From assembly GCA_964394445.1 (NCBI GenBank), contig CAYMXO010000002.1, positions 1 through 64,000 of the forward strand: a stretch of DNA of 64,000 nt, read 5' to 3'. Numbering within the stretch: the first letter of the stretch is position 1; every line of letters starts with the position of its first letter. Made by a program: the position numbers and the translations under genes. Under the pieces are notes generated by a model that saw nothing but the letters and a program-made list of their open reading frames with translations, was not told the DNA's origin and did not search any database. This document shows, piece by piece, positions 34,803 to 44,391 of this stretch. Source of the DNA: Thiopseudomonas sp964394445. Lineage in GTDB: Bacteria > Pseudomonadota > Gammaproteobacteria > Pseudomonadales > Pseudomonadaceae.

Positions 34803-36467
34803 ATGCAGCAGGCTTTCACTCCCGTTAATCCCGTAACCCTTCCCGCCTGGCAGGCTTTGCAGTCACAGCGGCTGTCGATGCAGGAGTTTTCCATGCAGGC
34901 GGCCTTCGCCGCCGACCCGCAGCGTTTTAACCGCATGTCCAGCTGTCATCAGGGCATCCTGCTGGATTACTCAAAAAACCTGATTGACGAACACACCCTG
35001 CAGTTGCTCTTGCAACTCGCCGAACAGGCCGGTGTGGCGGAAGCCTTGCAGGCCCAGTACCGCGGCGACACCATCAACACCACCGAACAACGTGCCGCAC
35101 TGCACAGCGCCCTGCGCCGTCCGGCCAGCGAGAAGCTGATGTTTCACGGCAAAAACATCACTGCCGAAGTTCACCGGGTACACCAACAGATGGCCCGACT
35201 GGTCGATCAGCTGCACAGTGGCCAGTGGCAAGGCTTTGACGGGCAGACCATCACCGATGTGGTCAATATCGGCATCGGTGGCTCGTTCCTGGGCCCACAG
35301 CTGGCGGTAGAAGCCCTGCAGCCCTTTGCTACCGGGCATCTGCGCTGCCATTTTTTGGCCAACATTGATAGCAGCGAGTTTTACCAGATCAGCCGTCAAC
35401 TGGATCCGCAGCGCACGCTGTTCATTGTTTCCAGCAAATCTTTTGGCACCCTGGAAACCCTGAAAAACGCCCTGGCCGCACGCCAGTGGATGCTCGACAA
35501 CGGCTGCACACAGCAGCAGCTGGCCCGCCACTTTGTGGCCGTTTCCAGCAATATTGAAAAAGCCGTCGAATTCGGCATCAGCGAGGAAAACATTCTGCCC
35601 ATGTGGGACTGGGTCGGTGGCCGCTATTCCCTGTGGTCGGCCATCGGCCTGCCGGTCGCCCTGATGACGGGTATGGAGCGCTTCAAGGCCATGCTGGCCG
35701 GCGCCCATGAAATGGACCTGCACGCCCTGCAAGCCCCGCTGGCACAGAACATGCCGGTGATCATGGCCCTGCTGGGCATCTGGTACGCCAACTTTCATGA
35801 CGTCCAGAGCCATGCCGTACTGCCCTATGACAACTACCTGCGCAGCCTGCCCGACTACCTGCAACAGCTCGATATGGAGTCCAACGGCAAGCGCGTACGC
35901 CACGATGCCGCTCCACTGGATTACGCCAGTGGCCCGGTCATCTGGGGCAACATCGGTACCAACGGCCAGCACGCCTATCACCAGCTGCTGTTGCAGGGTA
36001 CCCAGATGATTCCGGTCGATTTCATCATTGCTGCACGCAGCCAGAACCCGGTGGCCGACCACCAACAATGGCTATACGCCAACTGCCTGTCGCAAAGCCA
36101 GGCACTGATGCTCGGCAAGTCCCTGGAACAGGCCGAAGACGAATTGCGCGCCAAAGGCCTGCCGGCGGCAGAGGTTGCCCGCCTTGCGCCGCACAAGGTC
36201 ATCCCCGGCAACCGCCCGAGCAACACCCTGGTGTTGCCACAACTTGACCCGCAACGCCTGGGGGCGCTGATTGCCCTGTACGAACACAAGGTGTACATCC
36301 AGAGCGTGATCTGGGGCATCAACGCCTTTGACCAGTGGGGTGTCGAGCTGGGCAAAGAACTGGGCGAGTATATTTACCCGCTTTTGCAAAACGGTGGTAC
36401 CGGGCAGGCAGCTGACGGCTCCACACAGGGGCTGGTGCAGCTGTTCCGAACCGCCAATACACAATAG
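34803..36467 (+). CDS. pgi: Glucose-6-phosphate isomerase
   Basis: 554 residues, the normal length. Signatures are VVNIGIGGSFLGPQLAVEAL, FIVSSKSFGTLETL, the motif LPMWDWVGGRYSLWSAIGL and the C-terminal ALYEHKVYIQSVIWGINAFDQWGVELGK. It interconverts glucose 6-phosphate and fructose 6-phosphate. AAAGGAAACCAGG precedes the ATG. Confidence 0.97.
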   Translation: MQQAFTPVNPVTLPAWQALQSQRLSMQEFSMQAAFAADPQRFNRMSSCHQGILLDYSKNLIDEHTLQLLLQLAEQAGVAEALQAQYRGDTINTTEQRAALHSALRRPASEKLMFHGKNITAEVHRVHQQMARLVDQLHSGQWQGFDGQTITDVVNIGIGGSFLGPQLAVEALQPFATGHLRCHFLANIDSSEFYQISRQLDPQRTLFIVSSKSFGTLETLKNALAARQWMLDNGCTQQQLARHFVAVSSNIEKAVEFGISEENILPMWDWVGGRYSLWSAIGLPVALMTGMERFKAMLAGAHEMDLHALQAPLAQNMPVIMALLGIWYANFHDVQSHAVLPYDNYLRSLPDYLQQLDMESNGKRVRHDAAPLDYASGPVIWGNIGTNGQHAYHQLLLQGTQMIPVDFIIAARSQNPVADHQQWLYANCLSQSQALMLGKSLEQAEDELRAKGLPAAEVARLAPHKVIPGNRPSNTLVLPQLDPQRLGALIALYEHKVYIQSVIWGINAFDQWGVELGKELGEYIYPLLQNGGTGQAADGSTQGLVQLFRTANTQ

Positions 36468-36546
36468 TACCTGCAGGCCAGCCGGGCCTGCACGGCTGCA
36501 GATCCTGAGGCATAATGGCAGCATTACGATTTCAAGGATCTGCAGC

Positions 36547-39432
36547 ATGCGCACATTCCTCAAAGGACTCGGCTGGACGCTGGTTATCCTGCCGCTGTTT
36601 TATCTCTGGCTGGGCTTTCTGGCGGTGCCCGGGCTGGGCCTGCTCATCGGCAATCAACTGCTGGAGCGCTACACCACGGAGCCAACGCGCCTGCAGCGTC
36701 TTGAGTTCAACCCGGTCAGCCTGGAGTTGCGACTCTGGGATTTCCGCATGGGCGAGCAGCCCCTGCTTGCCCTGGCCGAAGCCCGCGCGCAGCTGAGCTG
36801 GCAACAGCTGTTTCAGGGCCGGATACACCTGCGGAACGTGCACCTGCAACAACCTCACGCCCACATCGAGCTGGATGAAGAACGCCGGTTGACCTTGCTC
36901 GCTGCCCTGATCCTGCCAGAGGCGGCCGAACCAAAAGACGAGCCGCAACAAGAGCCGTTTCCCTTTACCCTGGAACTCGCCCGCATCGAGCAGGGCAGCC
37001 TGTTCTACAAGGACCGCGGCCTGCGCCAGCCGGTAGAAATGCAGTTTTCCGGCCTGCAGGCCGAGCTGCATGACCTCAGCCTCGACAGCAAAGACGCCGC
37101 TACTTTCAGGCTGCAGCTGGCAGCCGCAGACGGTACGGCAATCAAAACCAATGGCAGCTTTGCCCTGCACAGCCTGGACGGCAGCGGCGCACTGCAAGTG
37201 GAAGGACTGCAACTGGCCAGCTGGTGGCCCTACGTGACCGAAGAGCTGGCCTTGCACCTGCAGCAGGGCCAGCTACAACTGGCCGGCAACTACCGCCTTG
37301 AGCTGCAGCCTCAATTGCAGCTGCAAGTGGATACCCTTGACCTGCAACTGGACAACCTGGCGCTGTCGGATGCCGACAGTAACGCGCTGCTGCGTCTGGC
37401 CCGCCTCGACATCAGCCAGGCAGGCATGGACCTCGCGGCCCGGCAAGCCGGCGTGGCAGCAATCAGGGTGCAGCAGTTGCAGACCCCGCTGGTAATTGAC
37501 GAAAACAGTCAGCTCAACTGGCAAAAAATCGCACCGGCAGGCACAGCCGAACCCGCCACGCCAGCCAGCGACAACAGCGGCTTCAAACTGGCCGACATCC
37601 CCTGGCATCTACGCCTGCAAACCCTGGATATCAGCGACAGCACGCTGGAGCTGTCATTGCTCAACCAGCCCGAGCCCTTCAACCTGGAACTGAACAGTGT
37701 CAGCCTGCAGGCCAGTGGTTTTGACAGCCGCAGCAATGAACCACTCAACCTGCAGCTGGGCAGCCGGCTGGGCGAGCAAGGCACCATCAACCTGTCGGCA
37801 GCCATTGCCCAACAGACACTGACCGGAACCGCCAATCTGAAAACCCGTGATATCGATCTGCGCATGGCCCGCCCCTGGATCAAGCCTTACGCCCGTATCG
37901 AGCTGCTCAGCGCCTTCCTCAACACCGACCTGAACGCCAGCATCAAATCGCTACAGGAGCTTGCATTTGCGCTGGATGGCCAGCTGCAGCTGCGCCAGCT
38001 GCACGCGCGTGACCAGGACCAGAACCGCGACCTGCTCAAGTGGAGCAACCTGCAACTTGAACAACTGGCATTCAGCATGAGCCCGGACGCCAGTGTTCTG
38101 AACATCGGCCGTATCCGTGCGGACGAGCCCTATGCCCGCCTGGTCATCAACGAGAACCTTGAAACCAATATCAGCCAGCTGATGATCCCGCAGCCTGATA
38201 CGGCTCCGGCCGGCAACGACCCGAGCGCTCCGTTCAGCTTCAGTATTGGCGAGATTCTGGTCAACAACGGCTCGGCCAACTTTGCCGATTTCAGCCTGCA
38301 ACCGCACTTTGCCACCGCCATCCAGAAACTCAATGGCCGGATTGGCAAACTGGCCAGCGACAGCCAAAAGACCACCCCGGTGGAAATCACCGGTGCCGTG
38401 GACAACTATGCACCGGTACGCATCAGCGGCTCGCTGACCCCGTTTGACCCTCTGCAGCAGCTGGACATCACCACCGAGTTCAAGCGGGTCGAACTGACCG
38501 CCCTGACCCCTTATTCAGGCAAGTTTGCCGGTTATCGCATCCAGAAGGGCCGCCTCAACATGGAGCTGCACTACCAGGTCAACCAGGGCCAGCTGAATGC
38601 CAGCAACAGCGTGCTGCTGGAGCAGCTGCAACTGGGAGAAAAGGTCGAGAGCGCTGACGCGGTTGACCTGCCGGTGCGCATGGCGATCGCGATGCTGAAA
38701 GACACCAAGGGCGACATCAGCATCCAGTTGCCGGTCAAGGGCGATCTGAACAGTCCAGAATTCAGCGTCATGCCGATCGTCTGGCAAACCCTGCGCAATC
38801 TGCTGACCCGGGCCGTTTCTTCACCCTTCAGAATGCTGGCCGGCATTGGCAAGGCCGGCGACCGTGATCTGGGACAGATCCCCTTCAGCCCCGGCAATCC
38901 GGCCCTGCAGGAAGAGGCCAGCGCCATGCTCGACAGCCTGGCCGAAGCCCTGCAGCAACGTCCAATGCTGAAGCTGAATATCGAAGGCACCAGCGCCGCC
39001 ACTCTGGACGGCCCGGCCCTGGCCGAACGGGTCCTGCACAGGCGCTACCAGGAGCTGCTGTATCGTCAGCTGCAGGAGCGCGGCAAGCCGCTGCCTGACG
39101 ACGTCTACAGCCTGGAAGTGCCGGTAAAAAGCACGGACAAGCTGTTGACACACATCTACGAATCACTGCTTGAGGAAGGCAAGGTCGAGGCCATGCCTGC
39201 AATGCCCCGCAAGGAGCGTCACGACTGGCAGCGCCGGCAGGTACTGGCACAGATGGCGGGGGATCCACTGTATCTGCGCTGGCTGGCACAGCAGCGTGCT
39301 GCTGCCATCCGCAGCCATCTGGTTGAACAGGGCGGCGTGGATGTCGAGCGCCTGTATCTGCTCGATGTCAACGAAAAGGCCGAAGCCGACGAAGGTGTCG
39401 TACTCAGCCAGCTGCACCTGGATGTCCTGTGA
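36547..39432 (+). CDS. DUF748 (AsmA-like) envelope protein
   Basis: 961 residues. One N-terminal membrane helix (LGWTLVILPLFYLWLGFLAVPGLGLLIG) is followed by a long beta-rich periplasmic body, and the C-terminal region (about 720-961) has the helical RDLGQIPFSPGNPALQEEA-like block of DUF748 proteins. The family is related to AsmA/TamB, bridge-like lipid-transport proteins, but no activity is proven. ATG 36547 begins right before the membrane helix; the longer frame overlaps pgi and is not credible. The next gene starts inside its stop codon. Confidence 0.88.
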   Translation: MRTFLKGLGWTLVILPLFYLWLGFLAVPGLGLLIGNQLLERYTTEPTRLQRLEFNPVSLELRLWDFRMGEQPLLALAEARAQLSWQQLFQGRIHLRNVHLQQPHAHIELDEERRLTLLAALILPEAAEPKDEPQQEPFPFTLELARIEQGSLFYKDRGLRQPVEMQFSGLQAELHDLSLDSKDAATFRLQLAAADGTAIKTNGSFALHSLDGSGALQVEGLQLASWWPYVTEELALHLQQGQLQLAGNYRLELQPQLQLQVDTLDLQLDNLALSDADSNALLRLARLDISQAGMDLAARQAGVAAIRVQQLQTPLVIDENSQLNWQKIAPAGTAEPATPASDNSGFKLADIPWHLRLQTLDISDSTLELSLLNQPEPFNLELNSVSLQASGFDSRSNEPLNLQLGSRLGEQGTINLSAAIAQQTLTGTANLKTRDIDLRMARPWIKPYARIELLSAFLNTDLNASIKSLQELAFALDGQLQLRQLHARDQDQNRDLLKWSNLQLEQLAFSMSPDASVLNIGRIRADEPYARLVINENLETNISQLMIPQPDTAPAGNDPSAPFSFSIGEILVNNGSANFADFSLQPHFATAIQKLNGRIGKLASDSQKTTPVEITGAVDNYAPVRISGSLTPFDPLQQLDITTEFKRVELTALTPYSGKFAGYRIQKGRLNMELHYQVNQGQLNASNSVLLEQLQLGEKVESADAVDLPVRMAIAMLKDTKGDISIQLPVKGDLNSPEFSVMPIVWQTLRNLLTRAVSSPFRMLAGIGKAGDRDLGQIPFSPGNPALQEEASAMLDSLAEALQQRPMLKLNIEGTSAATLDGPALAERVLHRRYQELLYRQLQERGKPLPDDVYSLEVPVKSTDKLLTHIYESLLEEGKVEAMPAMPRKERHDWQRRQVLAQMAGDPLYLRWLAQQRAAAIRSHLVEQGGVDVERLYLLDVNEKAEADEGVVLSQLHLDVL

Positions 39433-39731
39433 AAATACTACTTTCAGGCTTTGGCCTGATTCTGGCCAGCCTGCTGTACAGCAATCAGGCCACAGCTGCG
39501 ACCCTGCGCTGCGGCAGCGATCTGGTCAGCCTGGGCGACCGCGGCTTTGAAATCCGCCGCAAATGTGGCGAGCCGGTATACCGTGACACGGTTGGCTATA
39601 CAGTCGGGGCCGGCCAGCGCATCGAGCTGGCGATTGAAGAGTGGATCTATGGCCCGCGCAACGGCATGACCTATGTTCTGCGCCTGGAAGGCAACCGGCT
39701 GGTGCGAATTGAAAGCAAACGCCTGCCCTGA
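39429..39731 (+). CDS. Secreted DUF2845 protein, copy 1
   Basis: 100 residues starting at GTG 39429, overlapping the DUF748 stop (GTGA). A signal peptide (KILLSGFGLILASLLYSNQATA) precedes a compact domain with LRCGSDLVSLGD, RRKCGEPV and EEWIYGPRNGMTYVLRLEGN. The two cysteines in RCGS and KCGEP could form a disulfide in the periplasm. The function of DUF2845 is unknown. Confidence 0.82.
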   Translation: MKILLSGFGLILASLLYSNQATAATLRCGSDLVSLGDRGFEIRRKCGEPVYRDTVGYTVGAGQRIELAIEEWIYGPRNGMTYVLRLEGNRLVRIESKRLP

Positions 39732-39741
39732 GGAGAAAGCC

Positions 39742-40047
39742 ATGAAACTGATTTCATCCATCGTGTTAACCCTGCTGCTTGGCCTTGGCAGCTTGCCGGC
39801 ACAGGCCGGTTCCACCCTGCGCTGCGGCTCCGCCCTGATCAGCCTGGGCGACAGCGAATACCAGGTTCTGGTCAAGTGCGGCCAACCGGCCGAGCAGTCA
39901 GTGCTGGGTTATCGTGAAGTGGTCAACCAATATGGCCACACCCATGATGTGCGCGTGGAGGAATGGGTATACGGTCCGCGCAACGGGATGTATCACTATC
40001 TGCGTTTCGAGGGTGGCGAGCTGGTCAAAATCGGCAGCAGCAGGTAA
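39742..40047 (+). CDS. Secreted DUF2845 protein, copy 2
   Basis: 101 residues, paralogous to the gene ten bases upstream: signal peptide ending AQA, then LRCGSALISLGDSEYQVLVKCGQPAE-type and EEWVYGPRNGMYHYLRFEGGELVKI. AGGAG precedes the ATG. The three genes DUF748, DUF2845-1 and DUF2845-2 form a tight operon. The function is unknown. Confidence 0.85.
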   Translation: MKLISSIVLTLLLGLGSLPAQAGSTLRCGSALISLGDSEYQVLVKCGQPAEQSVLGYREVVNQYGHTHDVRVEEWVYGPRNGMYHYLRFEGGELVKIGSSR

Positions 40048-40110
40048 CGTGATGAACCGTCTGCCATTTACGCGGCAGCTACTTCCCACACAACAGCTCC
40101 GGAAAACAAC

Positions 40111-41031
40111 ATGCTGGACATACGCCACCTGAGAACCCTTGTTGCCCTGCGTGATGCCGACAGCATGGTGGAGGCTGCCGAACGGCTGCACCTGACACAG
40201 TCGGCACTCTCGCACCAGTTCAAGGAGCTGGAAGAACGTCTCGGCATGCAGTTGTTTGTGCGCAAGACACGGCCCATCCGCTTTTCCAGTGCCGGCCTGC
40301 GCCTGCTGCGTCTGGCGGATGATGTCTTGCCACTGATGCGGGCTGCCGAGCGGGACATGGCGCGACTGCAGGGCGGCAGCTCCGGCCGCCTGCACATGGC
40401 CATCGAGTGTCACAGTTGTTTTCAGTGGCTGATGCCGACCATTGACCAGTTCCGCGAGGCCTGGCCCGAAGTCGAGCTGGATCTGGCTTCCGGATTCGCT
40501 TTCGCCCCGTTACCGGCACTGGCCCGTGGAGACCTCGACCTGGTTGTGACGTCTGATCCGGTAGAACTGAGCGGCATCAGCTACATTCCACTGTTCGCTT
40601 ACGAAGCCCTGCTGGCCGTAGCCAACCAGCATCCGCTGGCCGGCAAGCCCTGGATCGCACCCGAAGATCTGGCCGCCGAAGTGCTGATCACCTACCCGGT
40701 CGAACGCGACCGGCTGGATATCTTCAACCACTTCCTTGAGCCGGCCGATGTTGAGCCCCTCAGCATCCGCACTTCGGAGCTGACCATCATGATGATGCAA
40801 CTGGTCGCCAGCGGCCGCGGTGTCTGTTGTCTGCCCAACTGGGCCATCCATGAATACAGCAGCAAAGGTTACGTCAGCGTAAAAAAGCTCGGTGAACAGG
40901 GCCTGTTTTCCACCCTGTATGCCGCCGTACGCAGCGACATGCTGGATGCCGCCTTTATGCAGGACTTCCTGCTGACCGCCAAGGACACCTCGTTCAACAC
41001 CCTGTCTGGCGTAACAGCCGCACGCGATTGA
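40111..41031 (+). CDS. metR: LysR-type regulator MetR
   Basis: 306 residues. The N-terminal helix-turn-helix (LRTLVALRDADSMVEAAE, LTQSALSHQFKELEERLG) is followed by the effector domain with the MetR-typical IECHSCFQWLMP, TSDPVELSGISY and LITYPVERDRLD. MetR activates methionine genes with homocysteine as coeffector. It follows the DUF2845 genes after 63 bases and may be separately transcribed; no met genes are adjacent. Confidence 0.88.
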   Translation: MLDIRHLRTLVALRDADSMVEAAERLHLTQSALSHQFKELEERLGMQLFVRKTRPIRFSSAGLRLLRLADDVLPLMRAAERDMARLQGGSSGRLHMAIECHSCFQWLMPTIDQFREAWPEVELDLASGFAFAPLPALARGDLDLVVTSDPVELSGISYIPLFAYEALLAVANQHPLAGKPWIAPEDLAAEVLITYPVERDRLDIFNHFLEPADVEPLSIRTSELTIMMMQLVASGRGVCCLPNWAIHEYSSKGYVSVKKLGEQGLFSTLYAAVRSDMLDAAFMQDFLLTAKDTSFNTLSGVTAARD

Positions 41032-41087
41032 CAGTGATTGCCATGGCCTGGGCTCGGGATCTGGTTTGGGTGTACGAGTCAGGCCCT

Positions 41088-41116
41088 GTTCGCGGCTGAA
41101 GCCGCCCCTGCAAAAC
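41088..41116. repeat. REP palindrome
   Basis: gttcgcggctgaagccgc followed by ccctgcaaaac: arms gcggct/agccgc with the ctgca tail of the Pseudomonas REP family. Confidence 0.75.
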
Positions 41117-41269
41117 AGCGCATCAGGCCTCAAAGCAGCATCCAGTCACCGCGACAGCATCCCGCCGCAGCGGGACAACGCCTCCCGCACAAGGCAATTC
41201 AGGCCGGGCGGGACCGCAGTCAGGCATCAGCGCAGCGCAGCCTGACGGAGCGTTCCGTCCGGCCTTGGC

Positions 41270-41382
41270 GCCACAGGGCAAAACTTCACCGGGCCCAGAC
41301 GCCACAGGGCAAAACCTCACCCGGCTCAGGCACCATGGTAAATAAACCACCCCATGACGCCAGCCGCCACCGGGCAAAACCA
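41270..41382. repeat. Short tandem repeat, gccacagggcaaaac family
   Basis: Two adjacent 31-base copies (41270-41300 and 41301-41331) share gccacagggcaaaac, then t/ctcaccggg/c and a c-rich end. A partial third copy, gccaccgggcaaaaccac, lies at 41365-41382. A fourth is 3.3 kb away at 44649-44679. Confidence 0.75.
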
Positions 41383-41388
41383 CAAAAA

Positions 41389-41760
41389 TCAGTTACCCAG
41401 CAGGATCAGGACCCAGGTAACAACAATAATGGTCAGGCCAATCAACTGGGCAGCACTGCCCATATCCTTGGCATTCTTGGAAAGAGGATGACGCTCAAGC
41501 GAGACCCGGTCGACTACAGCCTCGATGGCAGAATTGAACAGCTCGATGATCAGCGACAACAGACAGACTGCAATCAACAGTGCCCGCTCGACCACAGTTA
41601 CCGAAAAGAAAAATGTCAGCGGCACAAGAACAAGGTTAAGCCACACCAGCTGGCGGAACGCAGCTTCGCCGGCAAAAGCCGCTTTCAAACCATCCAGTGA
41701 GTAGCCCCAGGCGTTACGGATGCGACGCCAGCCGCCCGCTCCCTTCTGCGGCGGGTGCAT
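41389..41760 (-). CDS. dgkA: Diacylglycerol kinase DgkA
   Basis: 123 residues, three membrane helices and the active-site signature ELFNSAIEAVVDRVSLERHPLSKNAKDMGSAA (Glu and Asn residues for Mg-ATP). It phosphorylates diacylglycerol released by membrane-derived glycan synthesis. It lies one base downstream of erdR on the same strand, the same pairing as in P. aeruginosa. Confidence 0.95.
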   Translation of the reverse strand: MHPPQKGAGGWRRIRNAWGYSLDGLKAAFAGEAAFRQLVWLNLVLVPLTFFFSVTVVERALLIAVCLLSLIIELFNSAIEAVVDRVSLERHPLSKNAKDMGSAAQLIGLTIIVVTWVLILLGN

Positions 41761-41761
41761 C

Positions 41762-42421
41762 TCAAACCTGGGCCTGCTGGGGAATGGATTCCATTTGTTG
41801 CAGCAACAGTGCCGCCTGGGTGCGGGTACGCACGTTCAGTTTGCGGAAAATTGCAGTGACATGGGCTTTCACTGTAGCTTCGGAAACGTTCAGGTCATAA
41901 GCAATCTGCTTGTTCAGCAAACCGTCGCACACCATGGTCAACACCCGGAACTGCTGTGGAGTCAGACTGGCCAGTCCGGCGCTGGCAGCTTTTTCTTCCT
42001 CGGTCATGGTGGTGTCTTCTTCCGGCAACTCCGGCCACCAGTCATCACCATCGAGTACCGTCTGCACCGCCTGCTGAATCTGCTCCAGCGAACTGGACTT
42101 GGGTATGAAGCCACTGGCACCAAATTCGCGAGACCTGCTCATGACTGCTGCTTCTTCCTGCGCCGATACCATCACCACCGGGATTTGCGGATACTGGCCG
42201 CGCAACAGCACCAGCCCGGAAAAGCCGTGGGCACCCGGCATGTTGAGGTCGAGCAGCACCAGATCCCAGTCGGATTTTTCCGCCAGCCTGGATTCCAGCT
42301 GAGCAATGCTCTCGGCCTCGACCAGACGCACATTTTCGCCCAGCGCTATGGTCAATGCCTGCTGCAGGGCACTACGGAACAGGGGGTGATCATCGGCAAT
42401 CAGAATATCGTAAACAGCCAT
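41762..42421 (-). CDS. erdR: LuxR-type response regulator ErdR
   Basis: 219 residues. The receiver domain has the acidic pocket ADD (residues 9-11), phosphoacceptor Asp58 in LLDLNMPG and Lys in PKSSS. The LuxR-type helix-turn-helix covers about 150-215 (LTPQQFRVLTMVCDGLLNKQIAYDLN, SEATVKAHVTAIFRKLNV). Pseudomonas ErdR is linked to ethanol/acetate metabolism and acs expression. No kinase gene is adjacent. ATG 42421 is chosen because the receiver starts there; upstream codons are unrelated. Confidence 0.87.
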   Translation of the reverse strand: MAVYDILIADDHPLFRSALQQALTIALGENVRLVEAESIAQLESRLAEKSDWDLVLLDLNMPGAHGFSGLVLLRGQYPQIPVVMVSAQEEAAVMSRSREFGASGFIPKSSSLEQIQQAVQTVLDGDDWWPELPEEDTTMTEEEKAASAGLASLTPQQFRVLTMVCDGLLNKQIAYDLNVSEATVKAHVTAIFRKLNVRTRTQAALLLQQMESIPQQAQV

Positions 42422-42719
42422 GAAATAAATAACCTGTCTCTTTAAAATGACTAGAATGTGGTCTGGCAACGCCTGGCCAGACCGGTGCGCAAACACCAAC
42501 ACCTGCTCCGCCCGTCATGGCCACAGCGCATCATCTTGCTTCCGGCACGCAATGATGCAGTATCACATACCCTATTATTGTCGGCCGGGCGGCTTTCTGT
42601 ACCCGTCACCGACTGACATCAACTTGCCTTATCGATGCGGCCACTTACCTTATACTAAGGCCCAAGGCAGTACAAGACTAACAGCGAATATCAACTTTCC
42701 ACCTGGCTCATATCTAGAA

Positions 42720-43751
42720 ATGCAAAAAAAACTCTTGCATACAAACCTGTTATTGCTGCTGGTCGCCATAATCTGGGGCAGCGCCTTTGTCGCCCAGCGC
42801 CTGGGCATGGACAGCATTGGCCCGTTGCTGTTTTCCGGATTACGTTTCATTCTGGGTGCTCTGGTGGTACTGCCCTTTCTGCTGTATCGCCGGCATACCC
42901 GTAAAGTCAGCGATCCGTTTCTGGATCCGGCTCTGGTCAGCGGCGGTGTCCTGCTTGGCCTGATTGTCACCATCGGCATCAACCTGCAGCAAACCGGCCT
43001 GCTATATACCAGTGTTTCCCATGCCGGCTTCATTACCGGCATGTATGTGCTGATAGTTCCCCTGCTCGGCCTGCTGATCGGACTGCGCGCCAATACCGGA
43101 ACCTGGCTCGGTGCCATGCTGGCCGTCACCGGCCTGTACCTGCTCAGTGTCGAAGACGGCTTTCAGGTGGCAACTGGCGACTGGCTACAACTGGGCAGCG
43201 CATTGAGCTGGGCTATACACGTGCTGGTTATGGGCCACCTTGCCAAACAACATGATCCGTTGCGACTGGCATTTATCCAGTTTGTGACCTGTGCTGCAAT
43301 CAGCCTGCTGGCCGCACTCTGGCTGGAACCTGTTTCCCTGCCATCCATAGTGCAGGCAGCGCCTGCATTGCTCTATGCCGGCCTGCTCTCCATCGGCGTC
43401 GGTTTTACTCTGCAGGCTGTCGCCCTGCAGCATGCCAGACCGGCCCATGCGGCCATCATCCTGTCGCTGGAAGGTGTGTTTGCCGCCCTTGCCGCTGTCA
43501 TCCTGCTTGGCGAAACCCTGTCCCTGCAGGGCTACCTGGGCGCTTCACTGATGCTGGGAGCCATGCTGCTGGCCCAGCTCTGGCCCCAGCGACAACAACC
43601 GGGAACGGTCGATGAACCACTGCCCTGTATCAGCACTGGTGCTTCTGCACTCCCGCTTGGCGAAACGCACCATGAGCTTATGGATGCAACAGCAGTGCCT
43701 GCTCCTGCCGGGCAGTTGGGGGCCGCTTCGCTGCCAGATAATGCCGGTTGA
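42720..43751 (+). CDS. EamA/DMT-family transporter
   Basis: 343 residues with ten predicted helices in two EamA repeats (LLLVAIIWGSAFVAQRLGMD; LLSIGVGFTLQAVALQHARPAHAAIILSLEGVFAALAAVILLGE). Substrate unknown. After the last helix comes a soluble tail of about 50 residues (PGTVDEPLPCISTGAS...) that reads into the convergent tapT gene by 74 bases; the tail is probably not conserved. ATG 42720 starts directly before the first helix. Confidence 0.86.
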   Translation: MQKKLLHTNLLLLLVAIIWGSAFVAQRLGMDSIGPLLFSGLRFILGALVVLPFLLYRRHTRKVSDPFLDPALVSGGVLLGLIVTIGINLQQTGLLYTSVSHAGFITGMYVLIVPLLGLLIGLRANTGTWLGAMLAVTGLYLLSVEDGFQVATGDWLQLGSALSWAIHVLVMGHLAKQHDPLRLAFIQFVTCAAISLLAALWLEPVSLPSIVQAAPALLYAGLLSIGVGFTLQAVALQHARPAHAAIILSLEGVFAALAAVILLGETLSLQGYLGASLMLGAMLLAQLWPQRQQPGTVDEPLPCISTGASALPLGETHHELMDATAVPAPAGQLGAASLPDNAG

Positions 43752-44391
43752 AGCGGGCAAACCAGTCACTCAATGACTGTGCTGCCGACAGGTCCCCGGC
43801 TTGTTGCAAACAATGCACCATAACTTCGGCAGTCGACAGATGGTCAGCGCTTTGTGCATTGCGCAGGTGATAACGCGACAGTTGCTCCGGTTGAAGGCTA
43901 AGCACCGGCAACCGATGCAGGTAGGCAGACTTGCGATACATCTTGCGCGCTTCCTGCCAGGTGCCGTCCAGCAAGACAAACAGCGGACGCTTTACCGGGC
44001 TTTGTACTGTGGCCTGCGGCAACTGGTGCAATACCTGCTGCCCTGCCGCTACGCTTTCGGCCGGAAACACCAGCCAGGGCTGCCACTGCGGATCCTGTAG
44101 CAGGGCCAGCAAGCCCGGATCAGGCTCGGTTCGTGACCAGAGAAAAGCATGCGTCTCCGGCACCACATCAGCAATCAGCCAGCCGGTATTGCTTGGCTTG
44201 AGCGGTTCCTTGTCGGCCATGACCAGACAGGCGCCAGCGCGACAATGCACATCGGGCTGCCAGGCACACATACAGTATTGCTGCGCGACCCGGCAACGCG
44301 GGCAACGTACCAGCAGCGCGCCACGGGCGGCAAAAGGTTTCTGGCTGCGCGCCAGACGCTGATCACGCAAGCGGGCTACGGCATGAGGCAT
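43678..44391 (-). CDS. tapT: tRNA-uridine aminocarboxypropyltransferase (DTW domain)
   Basis: About 237 residues. Cys motifs CPRCRVAQQYCMC lie near the N-terminus, as in TapT/YfiP, and the DTW-like motif is LLDGTWQEARKMYRKS. The enzyme makes acp3U in tRNA using S-adenosylmethionine. ATG 44391 (MPHAVARLRDQRLARSQKPF) aligns with the family start; ATG 44427 would add 12 residues. Its 3' end overlaps the EamA gene convergently. Confidence 0.88.
   Translation of the reverse strand: MPHAVARLRDQRLARSQKPFAARGALLVRCPRCRVAQQYCMCAWQPDVHCRAGACLVMADKEPLKPSNTGWLIADVVPETHAFLWSRTEPDPGLLALLQDPQWQPWLVFPAESVAAGQQVLHQLPQATVQSPVKRPLFVLLDGTWQEARKMYRKSAYLHRLPVLSLQPEQLSRYHLRNAQSADHLSTAEVMVHCLQQAGDLSAAQSLSDWFARFNRHYLAAKRPPTARQEQALLLHP

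Larger units (their letters stand above)
41032..41388. other. Repeat-rich intergenic region metR-dgkA
   Basis: 357 bases without a gene. It holds a REP (41088-41116), GC-rich text, and three copies of a gccacagggcaaaac unit at 41270, 41301 and 41365. Confidence 0.7.

Noticed and set aside
36328..36546. N-terminal extension of the DUF748 gene
   Set aside because: It overlaps the pgi coding region and gives a non-hydrophobic leader before the true membrane helix.
41270..41382. Tandem 31-base repeats considered as a CRISPR array
   Set aside because: The copies are directly adjacent with no spacers, only three in number, and no cas genes are present.
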